Numbered from the stretch's first letter, positions 46,256-56,400 are shown. The stretch is DNA of 64,000 bases from Prolixibacteraceae bacterium JC049 (GCA_023369685.1 SACZ01000002.1:186001-250000); one strand, 5' to 3'. Program-made: numbers and translations. Notes: generated by a model not told the origin, from the sequence alone.

Positions 46256-47409
46256 TTGTTAGTTAGAAATTTTACTTTGTTGCCTTCAATTCTTACTTCT
46301 ATTTCATCTATCTGGTCGAACATATCAACCACCTGATCGAAACCTACGTGTTTCGATAGAGTTCCCCCAAACTCAATATTCTTAATCGCTTCTGTTTCGT
46401 ACTCCACTTCGATATTATACCAACGTTGTAATGTTCTCATTACATCAACCAATTTGGTATTTTGAAAAATGAAAACACCCTTTCTCCATGCTATAAAGCG
46501 ACTCGCATTCACCTTCTGTACCGAAAGTGATTCTTTTTCCTGATTGACCTTTGCTTGTTGATTGGGTTTCAATACAACTGGATTCATATTTGGAGCCTTC
46601 ACCCTAACTTTTCCTTCTACGAGTGTAGTTTCAATATTACTCTCATCCTGGTATCCTCTTACGTTGAATTCAGTTCCTAATACAAATACCTTCACTCCAT
46701 TTACATTAACCACAAAAGGCTTTCCCGTATGAGTTACATCAAAATAAGCCTCTCCGGTCAATGTCACCATTCGTCGTTTTCCATTAAATTGAACAGGGTA
46801 CTTCAGTTTACTCTCGGAATTCAGTTCAACAGTAGTTCCATCCGACAGAGTTATTTTATAGTTTGCACCACGAGGCACATTTATGGTGTTATAGCACGCA
46901 ACTTGCGATTTCACTTTAAATGCATCGACACTTCTTTTCTTCAAATAAGAAATGGCTCCGACAGTTCTTTTTATCTCCGTACCATCGGTTTCTTTTATTT
47001 CATTCTTCACCGAATCGGAAAGACTAATACTTTCGCCATTATCCATTGTCAAATAAACGCTAGCTGTATCCCGAATGATTGTATTTTCTACAGAAGTATC
47101 AATGGTAGGCTGAATTATCCATAAGCTCCAGGCTCCAAACATTACAATAGCAACAGAAGCTGCTGCTTTGAACCACGTTCTATGAAAGAAATATCTCTTT
47201 TTATCGATATCCTTTTCTAATCGACCCCATGCCTTTGCAACATTAATCTGCTCCACTTCATTTTCCCAACGCGCATAGGCATCCCAACGAACCTCTTCAC
47301 CTGACTGAATTGTTTCGTTTTCTTTTTGCTCGTCCCCCAACAGAAGCTTTATGTATTTTCTCGCTCTTACTTTCGCTGATCGAAAATAGTCCCTCAAGTT
47401 CTCCTTCAT
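46252..47409 (-). CDS. FecR-family anti-sigma factor (left PUL)
   Basis: 385 residues. Cytoplasmic N-terminus (about 1-75), one membrane segment (about 82-102; AAASVAIVMFGAWSLWII), then the FecR domain (about 170-290; VPRGANYKITLSDGTTVEL, LTGEAYFDVTH, FNVRGYQDE) and the C-terminal STN-like DUF4974 part (about 310-385). It holds the ECF sigma inactive until SusC signals. It starts 93 bases after the sigma stop. Confidence 0.93.
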   Translation of the reverse strand: MKENLRDYFRSAKVRARKYIKLLLGDEQKENETIQSGEEVRWDAYARWENEVEQINVAKAWGRLEKDIDKKRYFFHRTWFKAAASVAIVMFGAWSLWIIQPTIDTSVENTIIRDTASVYLTMDNGESISLSDSVKNEIKETDGTEIKRTVGAISYLKKRSVDAFKVKSQVACYNTINVPRGANYKITLSDGTTVELNSESKLKYPVQFNGKRRMVTLTGEAYFDVTHTGKPFVVNVNGVKVFVLGTEFNVRGYQDESNIETTLVEGKVRVKAPNMNPVVLKPNQQAKVNQEKESLSVQKVNASRFIAWRKGVFIFQNTKLVDVMRTLQRWYNIEVEYETEAIKNIEFGGTLSKHVGFDQVVDMFDQIDEIEVRIEGNKVKFLTNK

Positions 47410-47502
47410 TTTAATAAATCGATTTCTCTAAATACAGTTGAAAAATAAAAGGGGGTGAATGGAGATTGATTTTTTTTAGTTTTTTTCAGACACACCTAAA
47501 AT

Positions 47503-48015
47503 CTAATCAAAAAGCAAAAATAAATTGAACAAAAGGTATTCATCTTTCAAACTATCGCGCAACGATTTATAAGCATTCTTCTTCAAAGTCTTAATGGTAT
47601 TAACACTTACATCTAAACGTAAAGCAATTTCAGGATTTTTAATTCCTTTTATACTCATTTCAATTACTTTCTTACTCTGGGTTGGTAAACCGTTAATCGC
47701 ATTATGAAGTAGTTGAAAAGTTTCTTGCTCTATTACCTGTTCTTTAAAAAAGTCTTCTGAATTTAATTGTGACAGGTAGTTTTGCTCTACCTGCTGATGT
47801 TCTAAATAATTGAGGCATTGATTCCGTGTAGCTTTATAGAGAAAAGCTTTCATCCGAAAATCTGATTCTAGCTCATTTTTCCTATCCCAACATTTAATAA
47901 AAACCTCTTGAGCTATGTCGGCTGCAACATTTTCATCGCTAACATAACTTTGAGCAAAAACACATATCCGAGAATAAAATGTTTCAAAGAATAGTTTGAA
48001 TTCGGACTTTTTCAA
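47503..48015 (-). CDS. ECF RNA polymerase sigma-70 factor (left PUL)
   Basis: 170 residues. Region 2 (ICVFAQSYVSDENVAADIAQ, then FIKCWDRK) and region 4 (LPTQSKKVIEMSIKGIKNPE and LDVSVNTIKTLKKNAYKSL) are complete. The only fitting start is TTG at 48015, as an in-frame TAA lies at 48028-48030 and no ATG precedes region 2. It activates the PUL together with FecR and the STN domain of SusC. Confidence 0.9.
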   Translation of the reverse strand: MKKSEFKLFFETFYSRICVFAQSYVSDENVAADIAQEVFIKCWDRKNELESDFRMKAFLYKATRNQCLNYLEHQQVEQNYLSQLNSEDFFKEQVIEQETFQLLHNAINGLPTQSKKVIEMSIKGIKNPEIALRLDVSVNTIKTLKKNAYKSLRDSLKDEYLLFNLFLLFD

Positions 48016-48042
48016 ATGTAAAATAATTTAGCTAGGTCGATT

Positions 48043-48050
48043 CAAATATA
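48043..48050 (-). promoter_or_regulatory. -7 box of the left PUL sigma gene
   Basis: TATATTTG on the minus strand, exact TAnnTTTG, 27 bases before the TTG start. Confidence 0.5.
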
Positions 48051-48157
48051 ACTAATTTTAGTCAACGCAATTGGTTAGCTATATCGATATTCACTAAATC
48101 CATTAGATATAGTTGAGACTTTAGCGCTAACGGTTTTTTAGTTTATGGTTAAAAGTT

Positions 48158-48165
48158 TAGTTTTG
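48158..48165 (+). promoter_or_regulatory. -7 box of the transmembrane regulator
   Basis: TAGTTTTG, exact TAnnTTTG, 19 bases before the ATG at 48185. Confidence 0.5.
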
Positions 48166-48184
48166 TAAAAAAAGAGCTTTCTAT

Positions 48185-50575
48185 ATGCAGCTTATCACAC
48201 GATATCTTATGATTTTTTTATTCTGTTTGGCTCCACTTATTGGCCTAGGTGAAGACAAAAAAGATGCATATAAAGGAAAACCTCTTTTCAATCAGTTGAT
48301 ATTTCTTACTTCTAATCATACTGAAAACATTTCAGAGCAACTGGCAACCGGCGTAAGAGCATTTGCAATTGATACTCCTCCTTCAACGGCATTTTTAGAG
48401 GGCATAAGAACTCATCTTAAAAACAACAAGCGATCATTTATCGTAATACTTTACCAAGGAGAAGCTTCTCATCTGTACGATGAACTTCAACAGCAGATGT
48501 TGATTCCATTTCTGTACAATCAGGCACCAGAAGAGAATTTTTGGCCCTGCTCATTAGAGTTAATTGATAACAATCAACGTTTGTTGGTTTTCTCCGAAGA
48601 AGATTTTCCTCAATTTTTATCGATGAAGCAGTTCGTCGGAAGCTGGAAATATATTCCCAACCGAAAAAAGGTAGAATATATTGACAATCCTTCAACCGAT
48701 TTGGCATTGGTCAATTACTCCAAAACGGAGGAAAAGTTCACTGCCGATTCCCTTATTAATGGTTTCAATTGGCTTACTGGCAAGATGCCCAACTTCATGT
48801 TAGTTGATAAGCAAGAAGACTTAATCCCGGAAATAAAAAAACAGAATAGACGTTTCAGACCACAAGCTATAGTACTGCAAGATGGTTATAAAGTAGATCA
48901 GGTAAACTGGCTTCAATTTCCAGAAATGCGCACCTATGGCAACCTGTTTTTACCCTATAGAAACGATAAGATTAGTCCAAAGAAAAACGGTTTCCGATTT
49001 TCTCCTGATGTGGTTTCATTTACTGGACTAACCCGACATATTTTAAAAACTTTCCAAGCTATACGATTGGAACTGACTGATGGTTTGGTTGCTCATTTCC
49101 CATTTGATAAAGATTTAAAAAATCATGCCATTGCCAATGCTCAATACCAACCCGTATTGGAGTCACAAGTTGCATTGATCGACGATGATGAAAAAGATAA
49201 TGTAGCCACCTTTAATGGACATGGAAGTTATATTGACTGTGGTATTCCTGAGCAAAACTATTTTAAGGAAAACTTCACTATCTGTCTATGGATCAAACCT
49301 GACCAGCTAAATAACAACCGAAGCATTCTAGGAAAAGGAGAAACCTTCTCGGCAAAGATCAAAGATGGGGCACTTCTATTTACCATTCCTGGAGTAAAAG
49401 ATCATTCCAACTTTAAAAATGAAATAGAGCTTAATAAATGGCAACATATCGCCTACGTTTTCAACGCTGGGCAGAAAATTCAATTTTTCAAGAATGGTCA
49501 ATTGGCCTTCGAATATTCGGCATCAGAAATGAAGCATACCGAACATGCTCTTTTGATTGGCAGCAACTTATGGGATGAATATTACTCTGGCCTAATGGAC
49601 GACCTGTGTATCTGGCAAAGAGGATTGAGTCCAGAAGAGATTTACACCATTTTCGAGTATGGGCTAAAAACTTCTGAAGGTAAAGAGAACAAAGCCACCA
49701 ATTCACTTATTGGCTTAGCTCTTTTCATTTTAGTAGCAGGAGGAGCAATTGTATTTATAAGGAAAAAGAAAGCGAAACCAGCAGTAACATCACTAAAAGA
49801 AACAACTAGTCAACCTACTCGGCCAATAACTAAAAAACAAAAACAGGATAAGTACAACATCAAACTCTTTGGTGGATTCAATATTATCAACCTAAAGGAA
49901 GAAGATCTAACTAGCAGATTTTCACCCAAAAGAAAGCAGCTGTTTATCCTAATTCTACTTTACTCATTAAGAGACAATAAAGGCATTACGTCTAAAAAAA
50001 TGACTGATTTTCTTTGGGAAGGGCATTCTGCCCAAAGTGCAAAAAACAACAGAAGCACTAATATTCAGAGAGTAAGAGAAATCCTGGAAGAAGAGACAGG
50101 ATTACAAATTCTATATAAAGACAAATATTGGCAAGTAGAAATTGCACCAGAAGTATCTTGCGATTTCTCGGAATACATTCAGTTAAAACAGGTAATTGAA
50201 TCGGATGACTTCAATATTGATTACCTAAAACAATATCTGGCAATTATTAGCAAGGGTGTATTGTTACCCAATATGGAATACGAATGGCTGGACACCATTC
50301 AAAGCCAAGTAAACGAAGAGGTTATCAACACTCTGTTTACAATAACAGAAAGTCATAAAGAAAAACTAAATGCTGATTTATTCATTAAAATTGCTGAGGC
50401 CATATTGCTTTTCGACCCAGTAAATGAAGAGGCAACTGCTTTAAAAATTCAAACACTCATTCAGCAAGGAATGAACAAGCCAGCCAAAGATATTTACGAT
50501 CACTTCTGTCGTTCATATCGTAATTTCTATGGCGAAGAATTCGACAAATCATTCAAAAACTTTATCGAAAATTAG
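48185..50575 (+). CDS. One-protein transmembrane regulator: PLC-like, LamG, SARP-like
   Basis: 796 residues. Signal sequence (1-21); an N-terminal domain (about 30-290) with the PI-PLC X layout (FNQLIFLTSNHTENISEQL, then GVRAFAIDT, and LELIDNNQRLLVFSEED) but without the catalytic histidine pattern; a LamG/concanavalin-like domain (about 299-490; DGLVAHFPFDKDLKNHA, NFTICLWIKPD); one membrane helix (508-525); then inside the cell a winged helix (about 556-655; SPKRKQLFILILLYSL, SAKNNRSTNIQRVREIL) and a helical BTAD-like C-terminus. It probably senses a sugar or lipid-linked ligand outside and regulates transcription directly. It lies between the two PULs. Confidence 0.75.
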   Translation: MQLITRYLMIFLFCLAPLIGLGEDKKDAYKGKPLFNQLIFLTSNHTENISEQLATGVRAFAIDTPPSTAFLEGIRTHLKNNKRSFIVILYQGEASHLYDELQQQMLIPFLYNQAPEENFWPCSLELIDNNQRLLVFSEEDFPQFLSMKQFVGSWKYIPNRKKVEYIDNPSTDLALVNYSKTEEKFTADSLINGFNWLTGKMPNFMLVDKQEDLIPEIKKQNRRFRPQAIVLQDGYKVDQVNWLQFPEMRTYGNLFLPYRNDKISPKKNGFRFSPDVVSFTGLTRHILKTFQAIRLELTDGLVAHFPFDKDLKNHAIANAQYQPVLESQVALIDDDEKDNVATFNGHGSYIDCGIPEQNYFKENFTICLWIKPDQLNNNRSILGKGETFSAKIKDGALLFTIPGVKDHSNFKNEIELNKWQHIAYVFNAGQKIQFFKNGQLAFEYSASEMKHTEHALLIGSNLWDEYYSGLMDDLCIWQRGLSPEEIYTIFEYGLKTSEGKENKATNSLIGLALFILVAGGAIVFIRKKKAKPAVTSLKETTSQPTRPITKKQKQDKYNIKLFGGFNIINLKEEDLTSRFSPKRKQLFILILLYSLRDNKGITSKKMTDFLWEGHSAQSAKNNRSTNIQRVREILEEETGLQILYKDKYWQVEIAPEVSCDFSEYIQLKQVIESDDFNIDYLKQYLAIISKGVLLPNMEYEWLDTIQSQVNEEVINTLFTITESHKEKLNADLFIKIAEAILLFDPVNEEATALKIQTLIQQGMNKPAKDIYDHFCRSYRNFYGEEFDKSFKNFIEN

Positions 50576-50663
50576 GTTGTACCCCCGTTTGTACCCCTCG
50601 TAATACTCTAGTAATCTTTATCATTGCATCGTAATTCAAACTTGAATCAATCGATGAAACGAG

Positions 50664-50717
50664 CATGATATTTATTAATCATAACATCACACAGGGGTAT
50701 GATTAAAAAATATCATG
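50664..50717. repeat. 19-bp near-perfect inverted repeat
   Basis: Arms 50664-50682 and 50699-50717 (CATGATATTTATTAATCAT and its complement with one mismatch), 16-nt spacer. It lies in the gap between the transmembrane regulator and the DUF1080 gene; operator or hairpin. Confidence 0.6.
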
Positions 50718-50740
50718 TGAGAGCGAAGCGGTTCCATGGG

Positions 50741-50784
50741 TGCAGAAATTTTTCTGCAAAATTGCGAAGCCGCAGAAAAATTTC
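50741..50784 (+). promoter_or_regulatory. Mutually exclusive leader hairpins before the DUF1080 gene
   Basis: TGCAGAAA/TTTCTGCA (50741-50758) overlaps a 13-bp pair GAAATTTTTCTGC (50745-50757) / GCAGAAAAATTTC (50772-50784). Only one can form at a time; the second ends 6 nt before the ATG. Confidence 0.45.
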
Positions 50785-50790
50785 AAACAC

Positions 50791-51513
50791 ATGAAAAGAC
50801 ACTATTTACATGCCTTAATTGCATGCTTTGCCTTTGCATTTTTTGCTTGCAATGAACCTGTTAAAGACAATGAATTAAGTTCTAAAGAAAAACGCCAAGG
50901 TTGGGTATTGCTTTTCGATGGGCAAAACACGACTGGCTGGCGCGCTTTCAATGGCACAAAACTTCCTAGTGGATGGAAGGTTGAAAATTCAATGTTAATG
51001 TCACTGGGTAAAGGTGGTGATATTGGTGGTGACATTGTATTTGACAAGCCCTTTAAGAATTTCGAATTCTCTGTCGATTGGAAAATTTCCAAAGGAGGCA
51101 ATAGTGGTATTTTCTACCATGTACAGGAAGGAGCGCAATACAAAGCTCCTTACCAAACTGCTCCGGAATACCAACTTATTGACGACATTGGTTTTCCTGG
51201 CAACCTGGAAGAGTGGCAACAAACAGGTGCCGACTATGCCATGCACAATGCCGACAAGTCGAAAAAGAAATTATATCCTGTCGGACAATGGAATCGTTCT
51301 AAAATAGTGTTTAACAATGGGCACGTAGAACACTGGCTCAATGGAGAAAAAATTGTCGAGTTTGAAGCTTGGACTCCCGAATGGAGCAAGTTAAAAAATG
51401 AAGGAAAATGGAAGAACCATCCAGATTACGGGCTTTCTAAAGAAGGACTAATCGGACTTCAAGATCATGGAAGCTATATCTGGTTTAAGAATATCAAGAT
51501 CCGGGAAATGTAA
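50791..51513 (+). CDS. DUF1080 (3-keto-disaccharide hydrolase-like) lipoprotein
   Basis: 240 residues from the ATG at 50791, with lipobox FFAC (Cys 20). The DUF1080/PF06439 beta-sandwich is plain: GWVLLFDGQNTTGWRAFNG, then WKISKGGNSGIFYHVQEG, YQLIDD, and GLIGLQDHGSYIWFKNIKIR at the end. Members act on glycosides via a 3-keto route or bind sugars. It stands between the transmembrane regulator and the right PUL, with its own leader and terminator. Confidence 0.88.
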   Translation: MKRHYLHALIACFAFAFFACNEPVKDNELSSKEKRQGWVLLFDGQNTTGWRAFNGTKLPSGWKVENSMLMSLGKGGDIGGDIVFDKPFKNFEFSVDWKISKGGNSGIFYHVQEGAQYKAPYQTAPEYQLIDDIGFPGNLEEWQQTGADYAMHNADKSKKKLYPVGQWNRSKIVFNNGHVEHWLNGEKIVEFEAWTPEWSKLKNEGKWKNHPDYGLSKEGLIGLQDHGSYIWFKNIKIREM

Positions 51514-51548
51514 ACCACAGAACCGAATCACTCTCAACCCATCTATAG

Positions 51549-51584
51549 AAGTCATCTCATTTTGAGGTGACTTTTTTTTTTTTG
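51549..51584 (+). terminator. Terminator of the DUF1080 gene
   Basis: AAGTCATCTCA / TGAGGTGACTT arms then a run of twelve or so T. Confidence 0.85.
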
Positions 51585-51663
51585 TAACTTGTCACCCGTT
51601 TTAACTCTCTCATGTGCCTATTAATAAAGTGGGTAACAAATCTGAAGGAAGGATTGTGCACAG

Positions 51664-52215
51664 ATGGGAGTTGAAGATCGTATATTAATTAATCAAATTA
51701 GGCAGCAGAATAAGGTTATCTTCGAGGCTTTGTTCAAAGAATATTACCAGCCGTTATTACGCTTGGCCGAAAGCTATGTTTTTAACAAACAAGCTTGCGA
51801 GGACATTGTGCAAGGCGTATTTATCTACCTATGGGAAAATGCCAATAGAATTGAAATCAACAATTCCATCAAGGCTTACCTTCAACAATCCATTCGATAC
51901 AAATGCTTGAATTATATTCGTCAGATCGATCTGATTGACTCTCATCAACTCATGTATATCGACTCCATTCTTCAGGCCGAAGAGATAATGGAAGATTGCC
52001 CGCTTTTTGAAGATGTAAAAAGTGCAATCGATCAACTACCCAAAGAGATGCAACGTGTATTTCGACTTAAATATTTAGACAGCAAAAAAAATCGGGAAAT
52101 ATCCGACATGCTGAATATTTCAGAAAACACTGTTAAGACCCAATTAAAAAGAGCCACCTCGAAACTTAGAGTGAAGTTCAAAAACACAATGAACCTCTTA
52201 TGTCTAAGCATTTAA
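51664..52215 (+). CDS. ECF RNA polymerase sigma-70 factor (right PUL)
   Basis: 183 residues. Region 2 (LLRLAESYVFNKQACEDIVQ, then FIYLWENA) and region 4 (LPKEMQRVFRLKYLDSKKNR and NISENTVKTQLKRATSKL) are complete. It has the KNREIS...SENTVKTQLKRA signature of PUL sigma factors. Its end overlaps the FecR frame by 16 bases. No clear TAnnTTTG box is seen in 51585-51663. Confidence 0.94.
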   Translation: MGVEDRILINQIRQQNKVIFEALFKEYYQPLLRLAESYVFNKQACEDIVQGVFIYLWENANRIEINNSIKAYLQQSIRYKCLNYIRQIDLIDSHQLMYIDSILQAEEIMEDCPLFEDVKSAIDQLPKEMQRVFRLKYLDSKKNREISDMLNISENTVKTQLKRATSKLRVKFKNTMNLLCLSI

Positions 52216-53378
52216 CCGATCAACCAGAACTAAAGCAAATGAAAACAAATCGTCCATTGGATTTTAAGCATATCTGGAACCGATTTCACCAGACAGACAA
52301 CTCTTGTGATGCACAAGAGATTGAAGACTGGATGAAAGACGATCCTAAAAGAAAAACATTTTACACCGACGCAGAAAGTTATTTTCAAAAAGGAAGTCAG
52401 TTTAAACATGTTTCCAACCAACACAATCAATATCGCCGTTTGTGGAAGAAGATATTATGGCGAAAAACACTGAAGAACATGCGCAACATAGCTGCTTTTC
52501 TTCTATTCATTCTAGGTACATATTGGGGAATAAACCGAACAATGACTCCCGCAGAAGAAACCCCAACCCTAAGCAAAATAACTCCAGGCACCAACAAAGC
52601 AATCCTTCATCTAGACGATGGATCGCAATACGAACTTGCGCAAAGCAAACCCATTACAATTAAAGAGAAAGGTACCTTAATTAAAAGCGACGGAAACAAA
52701 ATTCAGTATAAAAAAACCGCTCATTCTTCCGTAAAAAAGGCATTCAATAAGTTATCAGTTCCTAAAGGGGGGCAGTTCTTTCTAGTATTGGAAGATAGTA
52801 GTAAAATTTGGTTGAATTCCGATTCTTACTTGAAGTATCCCGTTGTTTTCGATAAAAACAATCGCACCATTGAATTAACAGGAGAAGCATACCTGGAAGT
52901 TTTCAAAGATGCGACTCGTCCTTTTTATCTGAAAACAGCCAATCAAACAATTGAAGTACTGGGCACCGAATTCAATATCACAGCATATTCATCCGATAAT
53001 TTTGTTACCACAACATTGGTAGAAGGAAAAGTTGCAATCAACACAAACAACTCATCTACGGTAACACTCTCTCCTTCGGAACAAGCTATTCTATCGTGTT
53101 CTACAGGCGAAATTATTACAGAAAAAGTAAATCCAATCTATTACACAGGATGGAAATCGGGGAAATACTATTTCAAAGACGAATCGCTGGAAAACCTATT
53201 CAACACTCTCGCCAGATGGTATAACATCGAAGTAGAGTTCGAGAATAACAACAGTAAACACATCTGCTTTACAGGAAGTTTCAACAGAGATCAGCAATTA
53301 GAAAACATTATCAAGATAATAGAGTCAGCAAACAATATAAAGATAGATGCCTATGGTAACAAACTAACTATTTACTAA
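52200..53378 (+). CDS. FecR-family anti-sigma factor (right PUL)
   Basis: 392 residues. Cytoplasmic part (1-95), one membrane segment (about 97-113; MRNIAAFLLFILGTYWGI), FecR domain (about 175-285; VPKGGQFFLVLEDSSKIWL, LTGEAYLEVF, FNITAYSSD) and C-terminal DUF4974-like part (about 320-392). It overlaps the sigma gene by 16 bases, or begins at the ATG at 52239 if that start is used. Equivalent to the left PUL FecR, though only distantly similar in the cytoplasmic part. Confidence 0.92.
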   Translation: MSKHLTDQPELKQMKTNRPLDFKHIWNRFHQTDNSCDAQEIEDWMKDDPKRKTFYTDAESYFQKGSQFKHVSNQHNQYRRLWKKILWRKTLKNMRNIAAFLLFILGTYWGINRTMTPAEETPTLSKITPGTNKAILHLDDGSQYELAQSKPITIKEKGTLIKSDGNKIQYKKTAHSSVKKAFNKLSVPKGGQFFLVLEDSSKIWLNSDSYLKYPVVFDKNNRTIELTGEAYLEVFKDATRPFYLKTANQTIEVLGTEFNITAYSSDNFVTTTLVEGKVAINTNNSSTVTLSPSEQAILSCSTGEIITEKVNPIYYTGWKSGKYYFKDESLENLFNTLARWYNIEVEFENNNSKHICFTGSFNRDQQLENIIKIIESANNIKIDAYGNKLTIY

Positions 53379-53449
53379 CAAAAACGGCGGATATTGGCAC
53401 TATCCACCGTTTAGAAAATTTACAATTAACCAAGATGATTAATTAGACT
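53378..53449 (-). ncRNA. Candidate cis-antisense sRNA of the right PUL (DonS-like)
   Basis: About 72 nt, from a TAGTTTTG box to a terminator AAACGGTGGATA/TATCCGCCGTTT (53382-53412; one G-U pair) followed by TTGTT on the minus strand. It occupies the FecR-SusC gap in the mirrored place of the left PUL candidate, antisense to the SusC leader. The hairpin sequence differs from that of the left PUL. Prediction only. Confidence 0.5.
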
Positions 53450-53454
53450 TATTA

Positions 53455-53462
53455 CAAAACTA
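53455..53462 (-). promoter_or_regulatory. Antisense -7 box at the right SusC start
   Basis: TAGTTTTG on the minus strand, abutting the SusC ATG (CAAAACTATG on plus). Identical to the left PUL box. Confidence 0.5.
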
Positions 53463-56400
53463 TGAAAAAAAAACATTTAATCTTCTTCAGGCAATGCTCT
53501 GGGAGAAGGATTTTATTGCATATGAAACTAACACTTGCACTATTTTTAGTCTGTATCCTAAATAGTTATGCCAGTGTGTATTCACAAAACACCTTGCTTG
53601 ATGTGAAGCGCTCTAATGTAACTATCGATCAGCTACTCGTAGAGTTCGATGAGCAGAGTGAATTTCAATTCTTCTACAAATCGAATCTATTTGAAGGAGA
53701 AGCACCACTTGAGGTTTCTGAAAAGAGAATCAAGATGGATGATTTCCTGAATAAATATTTATCTCCAAGAGGATATGAATATCAGGTAATTGACAGAACG
53801 GTGATTCTAAACAAAAAGAAAGCAGCTGACAAGACTATTGGAAAGTCTAATGGTCAACAGGATCAAGGAATCAAGGTAAAAGGTAAGGTATCCGATTCAT
53901 CCGGAGCACCATTGCCTGGAGTTACTGTTATGGTTGTTGGTAGTACTCGTGGGGTAATTACCGACCCAGACGGAAACTACGACATTTCCGTTAACGAAAA
54001 CGACAAATTACACATCTCGTTTATCGGAATGGAGCCACAAGTTATCGAACTGAATGGCCGTACAACCATCAATGTAGTACTACAAGAAAAGTCGGAAGAG
54101 CTGGCCGATGTTACCGTAGTAGCTTTCGGACGACAAAAGAAAGAAAGTGTAATTGCATCCATCGAAACGGTTGATGTTGATGAACTGAAAGTATCATCCA
54201 GCAACTTAACCACAGCATTGGCTGGTAGAATGGCAGGATTGATCTCTTACCAACGAAGTGGTGAGCCGGGACAAGATAATGCAGAGTACTTTATTCGTGG
54301 AGTTGCATCTTTCGGTACTGGTAAAAAAGATCCGCTTATTCTAATCGATAACGTAGAAAGTGACAGTCACGATCTATCGCGCTTGCACCCAGATGATTTG
54401 GCCAGCTTCTCTATTCTAAAAGATGCATCGGCAACCGCTCTTTATGGAGCACGTGGTGCCAACGGTGTTATTTTGGTAACCACCAAAGAAGGTCGCGAAG
54501 GAAAAGCCAAAATATCTGTTCGATATGAGAGTTCATTTTCGTCCCCGACGCGAACCATAGATATGGCCGATCCGATCACCTATATGCAAATGTATAACGA
54601 AGCGGTTGCAACACGTAATCCTTTAGAACAACGACCATTTAGCCAGTCGAAGATCAATCACACCCAACTGGGTACTAATTCGGTAGTTTTTCCTGCAGTT
54701 GACTGGATGGGACTTTTATTCAAAAACAGAACCCATAACTACAGAGCAAACGTTAATATCAGCGGTGGAGGAAGAATTGCATCATACTATGTAGCTGGTG
54801 GTTTTTCTCAAGATAACGGTATCTTAAAAGATGATCCGCAAAACAATTTTGAGAACAATATCGATCTAAAAAAATTCAATCTTCGTTCGAATATCAATGT
54901 AAATGTTACCAAAACGACGAAACTAAAATTCCGTTTCAACGGAACATTCGACGATTATCAAGGACCTATTCAAGGTGGAAGTACTATTTACAAAAATGCA
55001 TTAAAGACCAGTCCGGTAAGATTTTTGCCTACTTACGAGCCTGTTGGAGAATATAATCCTCCGCATGTGATGTTTGGTAATTTTGGAACAGGAGCTTCGT
55101 ATTACAACCCTTATGCTCAAATGGTAAGAGGTTACAAAGCTGCCAGCACCAACAAGATGATGGCACAGTTAGAGTTACACCAGGATCTTAAATTCATTTT
55201 ACCTGGCTTAAAGCTGCGCTTATTAGGGAATACAAAAAGAAATTATTATTACGATTTCTCCAGATCATATGCACCCAACTACTACTATGTCGATGAGTTA
55301 AGTTTCAACCGCCATACCGGAGAATACAGCATTGGCTGGTTAAATGAGACAGGAGAGAATATTGGAAAATCATATCTTTCATACAAACAAGGGAAGAAAA
55401 ATACCGATCACTCCTACTACGGAGAAGCATCATTAACCTATAACAATAAATTTGGATCGCATGGTGTAAGTGGTATGTTAGTAGGAACAGCCCGTGAGTC
55501 CATCTCGGGGAACGAGGATAGCATAATTAAGTCTCTTCCTTCTCGAAACCTGGCTCTTGCTGGTCGTTTCACTTATAGCTACAACGACAAATACTTTGGT
55601 GAATTTAACTTCGGATACAATGGATCAGAGAAGTTTGCTAAAAATAACCGTTGGGGATTCTTCCCTTCCGGAGGTATTGGCTGGATGGTTTCCAATGAAA
55701 ATTTCTTCAAGCAATCAGGAATAAACAAAGTAGTAAACAAACTGAAAATCCGCGGTACACACGGATTGGCCGGTAACGATGCCATTGGCGACGAACGTTT
55801 CTTCTACATCTCGAATATCCAAATTGGAAAAGGTGGAGGTTATACCGTTGGTTCCGATTACAACGGTCATGGCGGCAAAGGTGTTAAAATAAACACTTAC
55901 GAAAATCTGGAAATTGGATGGGAAGTAGCTCACCAGTCCAACTTAGCGCTTGAAGTAGGTTTATTCGAATCGTTAAACATTCATACCGATCTTTTCTACG
56001 AGCGTAGAGAGAACATCTTGATGGAACGAAAAGATATTCCTGTAAGTATGGGGCTTTGGGCAACACCAAGAGCCAATGTTGGAGAAACAGAAAGAAAAGG
56101 AATCGATGCTTCGATTGACTACAACACGTATGTGAACGATGACTTATGGATCACTTTCAGAGGTAATTTCACCTATGCTCATGGTGAATTCAAAACTTAT
56201 GAGGAGCCAGATTACAGTGTAGAAACAGGTTCTGGAACACCATGGTTATCAAAAGAGGGACAACCACTAAGTCAAAAGTGGGGCTACATTGCCGAAAGAT
56301 TATTTATCGACGAGAATGATGTTCTTAATTCTCCTCGTCAGGATTTTGGAACTTATGGCCCTGGTGATATTAAATACAAAGACATCAATGGCGATAATAT

